Of a DNA stretch of 40,952 nt, positions 33,601 through 40,952 are shown piece by piece. This DNA is from Amphimedon queenslandica. Taxonomy: Eukaryota > Porifera > Demospongiae > Haplosclerida > Niphatidae. The first letter of the stretch is position 1; each line of letters begins with the position of its first letter. The notes under the pieces were generated by a model. It ran no database searches, had not been told where the DNA came from, and worked only from the letters and a program-made list of their open reading frames with translations. A program made the position numbers and the translations under genes. Location of the stretch: contig NW_003546541.1 of assembly GCF_000090795.2 (NCBI RefSeq), forward strand, positions 56,940 through 97,891, read 5' to 3'.

Positions 33601-34765
33601 TGGGAGTTGAGCCAGAGTGACGTTTGGTTATGTTTTGAGATTCATTTGGCTAGGGTGGTAGTAGCCATTCCAGGGGTGATGACAGGCCAACTGCTTAGCA
33701 TGGTAATGGCTGTCCAGGGGCAGGGTAGCATCAAACCAAAATTGCTACGTAGTATTATAGGAACTATTGTTTCTATGGAGTTTGGTTTAGGTACTATTAC
33801 CAGGTTGCATACTACATCACTCTACGCATTGTTGAATTCCAGAGCATCGTGGTACGCTGATTTAGTAGTGAGTTTGGAGGCTGAAGAGGAATTGTTTTGG
33901 CATAGTAGCCTGCAGCATTTTAATGGCCAAAACATTTCACATTACCATTCAGCAGTGAGGGTTGTGTTTTCTGATGCTAGTGAATCTGGTTTGGGGGTGT
34001 ACAGTAGAGCATGGCTGCCATATAGCCCATGGCCAGTGGACACATCAAGAAATGTGCAGGAGCTCTGCTTTGCACGAGCTGGCTGCTGTAATGAGAGTGC
34101 TTGAAGCATTTGCAAACAAGTAGGCTGGGTCCAGGGTCAAATAGTTCACAGACAACCAAAATCTTGTACGGATTATTTAGGTGGGTAGTTGAGAGGATGC
34201 CTTGCAGGTGTTAGCTGTAGAACTGCTTTTCTTGTCACTAGCTTATCAGATTATTATAGAGCCTGAATGGATCCCTAGAGCTTGTAATGAGGCAACTGAT
34301 TTTGTCAGCAAGTGGCAAGACTATAATGATTGGATGTTAAATTGTAAGGCTTTTAAGTATTTAGATGACAGATGGGGCCTTCACACAGTTGATAGATTTG
34401 AGAATAGTTATATTATCCATTTAGGTAGCTTCAACGGTAGGTTTTGGGATGGGGGCTCAAATGCAATAAATGCATTCACTGTGAATTGGTATGATGATAA
34501 TAATTGGGTCTGCCCTCCTGTCTATTTGATGGCCAGAGTTTTGAGGCATGCTCAGCGTTGTGCTAATGAAGGTACATTGGTTGTTCTATTTTGGAGGTCA
34601 GCAGTGTTCTGGCTATTGTTACTAAATGAGCAGGATCAATATGCTAGTTTTGTAAAAGATGTGTTTCATTTAGAGTCCAGCATGTATCTGGTAATCCCTT
34701 GTTTGTCAGGGGCAAAGCTCCCAGACTATACAGCCTTAGTGGCAATCAGATTTGATTTCAGGTAA
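33601..34765 (+). pseudogene. RNase H and tether domain of the YR retroelement
   Basis: Continues the polymerase: DVWLCFEIHLARVVVAIPG after the TAG, then the RNase H start RVVFSDASESGLGVYS near 33960-34005. A frameshift near 34080 precedes the C-terminal part, which runs to 34765 as an open frame. It contains EPEWIPRACNEATDFVSK, NDWMLNCKAFKYLDDRWGLH, TVDRFE, FNGRFWDGG, VNWYDDNNWVCPP and GTLVVLFWRSAVFWLLL, the usual order of the RNase H end and following domain in DIRS/Ngaro-type RTs. Confidence 0.75.
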
Positions 34766-34794
34766 AGTGTCTTGTCTGGCACCCAGCTTTGGGG

Positions 34795-34935
34795 GTTCGC
34801 ACCTTGGTGGTGTTTGTTTAAAGAGGTGCAGTACTGTATTCATCATGGCCCTCACCTTGGTGGTGTGGTACTGATGTTTCTCACCTAGTTGGTGTGGTAC
34901 TGTTGCTTTATCACCTAGGTGGTGTGGTATGCATG
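34795..34935 (+). repeat. CACCTNGGTGGTG repeat cluster
   Basis: Four diverged units of about 29-37 bp, each with a CACCTTGGTGGTG or CACCTAGGTGGTG core, mostly followed by GTGGTACTG. The core is itself palindromic (CACCTAGGTG). The cluster lies between the polymerase end and the recombinase gene. Confidence 0.85.
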
Positions 34936-35054
34936 GGTGTAGAGTGTTGTGTATAGTGTTGTGTATATTAGCAATAGAGATTCTTGTATGTAATGGTTTG
35001 TGTTTAGTAACTAAGCATTATTAGTATTGCATTGTTACTTCATTTTTAGAGGTA

Positions 35055-36039
35055 CTGTTCTCTGAAGTGTGGCAGGTTATTGGTAGTTATTAGGACCCAG
35101 AGCTTAGCTGGCTAGCTAAAGCTCTACCAGAGACTGTACTAAAGGCTAGGGCAGAATCTACTACTAATAAGTATTTAGGAGCCTTTTGATGGGCGAGTAA
35201 GGTAGCAAGCAAATTAGAGATTGCAGCCTTTCCTATCGAAGTAGCACCATTTGCCTTGTTTCTCCAGCATCTTCTTGAAACCACCAGGTCTAAGGCAGAA
35301 GTGGTGAATGCAGTTCCCTGGGTCCAGCGGTTAGCAGGCCAAGTGGAGATATTCAGGAATAGTTTGATCAAGTCAGTTGTAGAAGGTTTCCAGCGGCATC
35401 TAGCTCAACCAAAGAGGAAGAAGAGCCTGTAACCCCGATGATGTTGCAGCAGATTTTGGCATCTACAAATGTTGAGTCCCTGACAGAAGTCTGGTTGACC
35501 ACGGTATGCTCACTGGTGTATGAGGCTTTTCTGAGATTGGACAAAATCTATAAGCTGACGTGCAAGAATGTCAGAGTGACAGGTGACAAGTTGGAAGTTT
35601 TTGTTAGGTCTAGCAAGACAGACCAATTTACGCAAGGGGATATGTTTCTGATTGCTTGCACTGGCTTGTCCATATGTTTTGTGGCAATGATGTAGAATTA
35701 TTTTACTATAGCTAGAAGTGATTTTCTATCTGAGCTTTGTTTGTTTAAACCCATAGTCAATATTAAAAAAGGGGAATCACTCAGAAAGTCAGGCAGTCTT
35801 AGTCATTCAAGATTGAGGGAGATTCTCCTTCAGAAACAAAGTGACCTGGGGTACGACACTAGAGAGTTTGGGTTGCATAGCTTTGGGGCTGGTGGGGCCA
35901 CTGCAGCTGCAAATGCTTCGGATCTTCCTGAGCATTTATTCAAGAGGCATGGGAGTGGAAATCAGAGTCAGCAAAGGATGGCTATGTGAAGGATTCAGAA
36001 GAGCAATAAGTATTGGTGTCTAAGAATATTGGGTTCTGA
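35055..36039 (+). pseudogene. tyrosine recombinase of the YR retroelement (degenerate)
   Basis: The N-terminal core-binding part (35090-35430) reads LKARAESTTNKYLGAF, FALFLQHLLETTRSKAEVV and WVQRLAGQVEIF, with two stops. The catalytic part (35440-36039) has EAFLRLDKIYKLTCKNV, VRSSKTDQFTQGD, then, after a stop near 35692, SLSHSRLREILLQKQ and FGLHSFGAGGATAAAN with LFKRHG. The family box is HSxRxGGAT; here Gly replaces the Arg, so the His/Arg pair is broken. The stop at 36037-36039 follows VSKNIGF. It would have catalysed strand exchange to integrate a circular DNA copy. Confidence 0.8.
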
Positions 36040-36084
36040 GTGGCTACTGTAATTCCATTTTTTATTATGTCTAGTGTGTTTTGT

Positions 36085-36178
36085 TGTAGTTTGTTTGAAA
36101 TCAATGTGCAATGGAGCACTTACCCCAATGGGATGTAATATGAGTTTATGCATGTCATGGAGGCAGTGTAGAAGAGGG
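36085..36178 (+). repeat. YR retroelement 3' direct repeat, first copy
   Basis: TTTGTTTGAAAT.A.TGTGC and CCAATGGGATGTA.TAT.AGTTTA words match 36829-36918 in the same orientation, about 740 bp apart. It starts about 45 bp after the recombinase stop. Confidence 0.8.
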
Positions 36179-36828
36179 AGATGTATTTTATGTCAGTTGA
36201 GCATATCAAATTAGACAGACAATAAGCTCCCTTGGGATGCTGTGAGAGTGACATAACATCCTGTCATGTTGGTGTATTGATATAAAAAGGGAAGGTATCA
36301 TAATATCAATCTCTAAGAGCTGTTTGCACAATCAAGTGAGGTATTTCTATTCTAATGGATCTTCATTTAGTTAATCCCAATCATCCCAACCCAGTTTTGT
36401 GGGCAACTTAATGTTAGAGTGTTGTGTGTGGCTGTTTTGTTTAGTTTTCAGACCCTTCAGATTATTAATTGATTTTTACAGGTTAATTTTCCGATCCATG
36501 TGTCTTTTACATGAGGTTTGCTGTTGGTTGTTTGAAAAATGCATTTAGGGTTGGAACTGCGAATATTATTATTATTAAGTTTATTATTAATTTTGTTAGT
36601 ATGATTTATCTGTGTTAATTGTTTGGGTTATTGTCCTTCTGGTTGCGTTTTTCCTCTCCGCAAAGAGTAGTTTTTTGACATCCAGTGGAGTTTTTCCCTT
36701 TAAGCACCGGCTTTTCTCTCAATGAGGTGCTCCTAAATTATATTATACAGTTTGTTCTATAATGCCACTGCTCTGATCTTTTCGTTGTCTCATCAGTGAC
36801 TTTTACTCTCTATTTTAGTGTTATGTTG

Positions 36829-36918
36829 TTTGTTTGAAATGAGTGTGCCATCGAGAACTTAACCCAATGGGATGTAGTATAAGTTTACGCTTATGATGGA
36901 GGCGTGATAGAAGAAGGA
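36829..36918 (+). repeat. YR retroelement 3' direct repeat, second copy
   Basis: Partner of 36085-36178; the probable outer 3' end of the element. Confidence 0.8.
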
Positions 36919-37540
36919 TCAAAAAATACATACATTATGAAAGACATCCATTTGAACTTTGAATTAATGAAAGGCATAGAAATTAATTTTTGAACGTTGT
37001 TTTGTTTCATTACACACCCTATCTTAGGTATAAAATTTTTAAATGTCTTGTGATTATTTCCTTTCTGTTTGTGAAATTCAAAAGTAGCCCATGTGGTAGA
37101 TATCTGTATCAGGAAGAAACACTAGTACATGATTCTTTTCCATTTTTTTATCAACAAATCAAATTCTGGAGTCAGTTTCTCCTGCATTTCTATTGTATTC
37201 TTGGAATGATCTGTATACTATGCTGTTCTAGTAATTCATTTTGAAACATCAAGCTACATAGAACGTTTGACTAGAATTTAAAGATACTTTGAAGGTTTTT
37301 AGAAAGTAGTTACCTAAAACAGTAATCAATAGCCTCTTGTAATAATGAACTGACAGAAATGTTTTCTTCATTTTTTGGAGATCTTCAGCTAGTTCACACA
37401 ACATTGTTTTCCTCACAATCTGCATTGTTTTATAAGCGTCTTGTAGTTTTGTTCACATAACACTGCTAACAGTAGAGAAAACAAGTCTGCTTTTAGAAAT
37501 GAAGTGTTAAAAAAATCATTTCTGTACACATCTTAACACT
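36919..37540. other. gene-free stretch
   Basis: AT-rich; no motif in any frame that I recognise. Confidence 0.4.
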
Positions 37541-37544
37541 GAAA

Positions 37545-38063
37545 ATGTATATCACAAAAAAAGCACACCCTAAAATTAAGATAATTCAGAAGAGACCATT
37601 GGCAACTGTCTGCCTTTGCAGTTGGTTGACAGCTTTGATTTCCCATAATAATTGGCAGTTATTATTAACGTATGTATCATCATCTCTTTTAGTCAAGGTG
37701 ATGCAGAGGCTGTTACTAGCCAAAATTCAGGGAAAGTCAGTAAAACAAAGAGCCATAGGACCTGTTGGAACGGAACTTGAAGTTGGTGGAACAATTTTTT
37801 CACCAATACTGAGTTACTCAGGAATTGAAGGAGAATTTCAGAAAACTTCATTGAAATATGTGATCTTTGAAGTTCAGAAAACTACTAAAAGGAGATCTAC
37901 AATTTCTGTTCAGAAGAAAGAAGCAGTTACACTTTACTACTTTTGGATGAAGTCAGCAAATGCTTGTAGTATTGTTTGTTCCACAGCAGAGGGGGCGGAA
38001 GCTTTAGAAAATTGGGGGTGCTTGGAGGTAAGAGGGAGAAAAAAATGGTGCAGAAAGCACTGA
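37545..38063 (+). CDS. unrecognised 172-codon open frame
   Basis: An uninterrupted plus frame from ATG 37545, unusual in this decayed region. Near the middle it reads LLLAKIQGKSVKQRAIGPVG, followed by a Gly/Ile-rich stretch, and the C-terminus is basic (RGRKKWCRKH). I recognise no domain. It lies between the YR element and the hAT remnant and could be part of either, a fragment of a host gene, or a chance frame. Confidence 0.25.
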   Translation: MYITKKAHPKIKIIQKRPLATVCLCSWLTALISHNNWQLLLTYVSSSLLVKVMQRLLLAKIQGKSVKQRAIGPVGTELEVGGTIFSPILSYSGIEGEFQKTSLKYVIFEVQKTTKRRSTISVQKKEAVTLYYFWMKSANACSIVCSTAEGAEALENWGCLEVRGRKKWCRKH

Positions 38064-38168
38064 TTTTGTGAGCCCACGCCTTTTTTCTCTGTGCAAACCG
38101 CGCCTCTTTGATATTACGCTTTCAAGATCACGTAATAGACTACGGACAAAAGTAAACAAGTTATTTTA

Positions 38169-39520
38169 TCAATAAAAATTGCCAAAGTATCTTTTTCGTT
38201 CATTAATAACTTCTGTAAATAATTTACAAATATCTGTCAAATTCAATTCATCTGTGAATTGTTTATGAACATGTGCAATTGAGCAATTATTTCACCTTTT
38301 TTGCGTCATAGTCGATCTCAAAAATGTTAGTAGACACCTTAACACTGAAAATGTTCTTTCTGCAGTAGCTGATGTAGTTGAAATAATAAGGTATAGTTTA
38401 AGCATTTTGTGAACTTCAGAGACTATTTTTTGAAAGACTTGTGGGTGTTACGGGCATCACATATAGTTAAAATGCTTATTACTTCATGTACCTTAGGACA
38501 GGCTTCTTGTCAGGAAGTATATACTTAATTGAGACCTTAACTGAGAAAAATCCAAGTCGGCTTCATAGCATGACTGCTCTACTTCCTCTACATCATTCTC
38601 AAATTCTTCTGCATTATCTACTTTCAATAAAATTGACTAGTGGCAACATTGCTTCCTAAAGATCTTGTTGCTGAAATCTACTATTTAATTCTGCAATCAA
38701 TAGTTCACAGGCTTCATACTAAATTTGTTGGTGATAGTCCTTTGCTGTACTAAGTTGGTCAGGTTGGGTACCTTCTCAATATCTTGCTGGATGCATCCTA
38801 TGTCAAGGAAGTTGAAGTTGTCCAATTCCAAATTCCTGAGCTTTTTAAACCACTTTTTCAAAAAAAAGTCAAAACTTTTGTCCTTCCTTTGGCTCTTGTA
38901 GTATTCTACTGCAACTTTGATAGAGCTTAGTGCTTCTTGTAATGAGACATCTTTAGCTTGTAATGCTTTTGATACTAATTCAGATGTACTAAAAAGTAGT
39001 TCAGCTAGTTGAAGAACAAACGAAGTGTCAAATTGCTCCAAACAAGTGAGTACTCCTTTTGCTTTTGTTCCATACTCATCGTGAGTTTTCTCATAGACTT
39101 CATCCACTGTTTCAATCAAAACTTCATAGTCTTTTAATACAATAGCAATAGCATCTGTTTTGGCAGTGCAACGAGTTGGAGAAATGGACTTTAAAGTCAC
39201 ACAAGAATCTTCAGATTCGTTTAACTTTGACATGAAAGCGTCGATCTCTTTGAAGATCCCTTAATTAACTTCAGGATTTGTCTCACTATGTCTATAACAT
39301 CACAAAACTTGATTCCTTCAACAGAGTCTTTTAAGCAGAAGTTGAGAGAGTGCGCAAAACAATGTATGGAAACTACTGCAGAATTTTCTGCTTTTACTAG
39401 TGTAACAACACCATTTCTGCGTCCCTGCATGTTAGTTGTATCATCAAAGGCTTGTCCTCTACTGGCAGTAATAAGCAGGCAACAACAAATAATCGTATTT
39501 GTATTGCATCTGGCCACTAA
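38169..39520 (-). pseudogene. hAT transposase (ZMYM1-like), degenerate
   Basis: Minus strand, read downward. RGQAFDDTTNMQGRRNGVV near 39460-39405 (an RNase H-like core segment), VVSIHCFAHSLNFCLKDSV near 39370, a frameshift near 39225, and a long helical part (39220-38700) follow. That part contains CTAKTDAIAIVLKDYEVL and TSELVSKALQAKDVSLQEAL, ending in QQDL and a stop near 38661. The C-terminal dimerisation motif is seen near 38380-38300: ISTTSATAERTFSVLRCL and TFLRSTMTQK. The final INERKRYFGNFY ends in a TGA at 38169. Stops and frameshifts between segments show it is dead. Terminal repeats were not found. Confidence 0.8.
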
Positions 39521-39609
39521 ACATGGTTAGCCTGTGTCTTGTGTGCTGTTTGTCTTGTTTCATTTCATCACTATAGGCCCTTTGTGTTATAGCCTATAAG
39601 CCCATTATA

Positions 39610-40310
39610 CTGCTGGATACTTACTCTGGAGACTGCAACTGGGAACAGTGGATCTGCCTATATAAGGATTGTGCCACCGTAAACACATGGAGTGATGACG
39701 AGAAGTTGACTTTTTAGGATAAGACTCACTGCAGCAGTACAAGACTTGGAAGCTCATTTTGAACCGAACAGTAAAAGTGAGCATTATTTAGCTAATTCTT
39801 TTACTGGTAACCAGAAAGTGTTAAAACTGGGCAGTTGGAGATGTTACGGTGCCTAGTTGCCAAAGTTTTAGTTGTGATACACATAAGCGGCTGGCATTGA
39901 CATGTTTCCTTCGGTATCCCAATTAATGTTGTCTGTGAAAAAGAAGCCAAAGAAATTTCAGAGACTGTCATGGCAATAGTGCAAACTGAGTATTTCCGCA
40001 TCCATGCACACGTATTGCAGCAGCCTGTTTGAATAAGAATGAAGTTGTCAATGCTGTCTCAGAAGAGGACGAACTGCTAAAAGTAATTCTTATGCTGTCA
40101 GTTAAGATTGATGGCATAGAGATTGAACTTCAGTATTCGGTGCCTCGACCACATTCATTGCAACATCCTAAACTATCTAAACAATGACTTATCTGTTTTC
40201 CGCAGCCTTCTTGCCACCCAGTGCTTTGCTACCGATGCCATCAGGAGGGTCATTTTGCTTCAGGGTGTGCAGCTCCTAGACACCCACACCCCCATGTTTG
40301 AAACAAGAAA
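39610..40310 (+). pseudogene. Ty3/Gypsy-like gag remnant with CCHC knuckle
   Basis: A plus frame with WEQWICLYKDCATVNTWSDD and IRLTAAVQDLEAHFEPN (39640-39765) resembles the gag of Gypsy-type LTR retrotransposons (capsid helices). After frame breaks, a perfect zinc knuckle CYRCHQEGHFASGC lies at 40227-40268. Stops and shifts interrupt it. It is an old, broken copy. No LTR is visible in the window; the element continues beyond the right edge. Confidence 0.65.
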
Positions 40311-40329
40311 CCTCCAGCCCTGTGAAGGG

Positions 40330-40780
40330 TCTTTGGGGTTTGCAATAATGACCCAACCTACTTCAATATTCATATCATATATTACTTTCTGCAACACTTC
40401 TCATGTTAGTTATACCATCTTTCATAATCCATACTTGTTGCTTGTTAATACTAGGGCGGCAACTACTACTATTGACTTCTGCCATATGAAATGAAGTTAT
40501 TACCTTTTCAAGTTCTCAGAAACCTTTGCAACAACCAGTTTCATTATGCTTTCTTAGTGTTGGTGGCTCTGCTCTATCAGTATGACCACTGATACAGTTT
40601 GTAGTAACCAACAAAATTTTTTCACATCAGTTACTATTGTTGATAACTTGGCAGAGGAAGCCATGCTCTGGCTAGATTTTTTTGACAAATGCAGTGACAC
40701 ATTTGATGTACCATGGCTAGGTTAGCTCTGTTTTAAGATACCAAACCAGTATGTATCAACGCTACTTCCTCTGAACATAG
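40330..40780 (+). pseudogene. aspartic protease remnant of the Gypsy-like element
   Basis: Following the knuckle, PYLLLVNTRAATTTID near 40425-40475 occupies the place of a retropepsin active-site loop. The catalytic Asp is replaced by Asn and the Gly by Arg, so no activity is expected. Further on, NLAEEAMLWLDFFDKC near 40650 fits the second protease motif region. The reading is broken by stops near 40495 and 40550. Confidence 0.55.
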
Positions 40781-40907
40781 CAATCTTACCCTACAAGCAA
40801 CCCTTTGTGAGACTGTCAAAATTCTCTCATAATTTGAATTGCAAACCCTATCAGTGAACAATTGCTCATCTCATGTTGGTGAATGGCTATTGGAACATTC
40901 TCTATCA

Positions 40908-40908
40908 N
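40908..40908. other. undetermined base
   Basis: The only N in the window, 45 bases from the right end. Confidence 0.99.
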
Positions 40909-40952
40909 GGTCGAAGCATATCAATGCTAACACCCAATCTCCCAGACACACC

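Larger units (their letters stand above)
31340..36920 (+). mobile_element. PAT/Ngaro-like tyrosine-recombinase retrotransposon
   Basis: Plus strand order: gag-like domain, CCHC knuckle, RT, RNase H, tyrosine recombinase, then 3' direct repeats at 36085-36178 and 36829-36918. A CCHC gag and split direct repeats separate this type from DIRS proper. In such elements the 3' end carries B1-A2-B2 and the 5' end A1; here the two B copies are seen but no A1 could be found, so the 5' end is lost or too diverged. Frameshifts and a mutated recombinase box show decay. A 437-bp MITE interrupts the gag region. Confidence 0.7.

Overview
The window is eukaryotic, AT-rich, intron-containing and repeat-dense DNA. 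I see no intact host gene, no bacterial-style operon, and no tRNA or rRNA that I can recognise. Nearly everything that can be assigned is a transposable element or the decayed remains of one. The mix of families (DIRS- and PAT/Ngaro-like tyrosine-recombinase retrotransposons, Merlin, MULE with a ZSWIM3-like protein, tnp2/CACTA-like, pogo/Tigger, hAT, Ty3/Gypsy-like gag-pro, and small MITEs ending in TACCGTAAATCGGGAA or GTGACCATAATTGAC) suggests a basal metazoan, most plausibly a demosponge. That organism call is inference from remembered family flavour, not from a search. A single unresolved base at 40908 points to a draft assembly.

Layout. 0.4-2.4 kb: a HIRAN-domain exon remnant (+) and a decayed pogo/Tigger transposase (-). 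3.3-4.2 kb: two MITEs directly abutting each other. 4.39-6.07 kb: a non-autonomous element with CACTG...CAGTG ends and a central 34-bp-arm hairpin. 6.1-6.5 kb: a short coding-like stretch and a degenerate GC-rich minisatellite. 6.55-13.17 kb: a DIRS-type element (coding strand -) with 127-bp inverted repeats and a recognisable internal complementary region; a 2.5-kb Merlin DNA transposon (9.62-12.12 kb) is inserted in its reverse transcriptase with a 9-bp near-duplicate target site. 13.6-17.4 kb: MITE copies, dispersed repeats and an unrecognised coiled-coil reading frame. 17.9-21.5 kb: a tnp2-type (CACTA-like) transposase on the minus strand, with an array of alternating hairpin repeats beyond its 3' end and a large inverted repeat at its 5' side. 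22.08-26.05 kb: a complete-looking MULE with terminal inverted repeats and a 9-bp target duplication, encoding a ZSWIM3-like transposase with SWIM zinc finger, AT-hook and PHD finger. 26-31 kb: mostly gene-free, with repeats. 31.3-36.9 kb: a PAT/Ngaro-like retrotransposon (+) with gag, CCHC knuckle, RT, RNase H, tyrosine recombinase and 3' direct repeats; a 437-bp MITE with a perfect 8-bp target duplication is inserted in its gag region. 38.2-39.5 kb: a hAT (ZMYM1-like) transposase remnant (-). 39.6 kb to the end: a Ty3/Gypsy-like gag-protease remnant (+).

All the transposase and polymerase genes carry frameshifts, in-frame stops or lost catalytic residues, so this is a graveyard of nested mobile elements and not a working gene cluster. 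The most informative points are structural: the DIRS internal region that reproduces the junction of the two outer ends, the dated nesting order (Merlin in DIRS, MITE in a YR retroelement, MITE next to MITE), the PHD finger carried by a MULE, and the hairpin arrays beside the tnp2 gene and inside the second YR element. I found no new antiviral or metabolic system.
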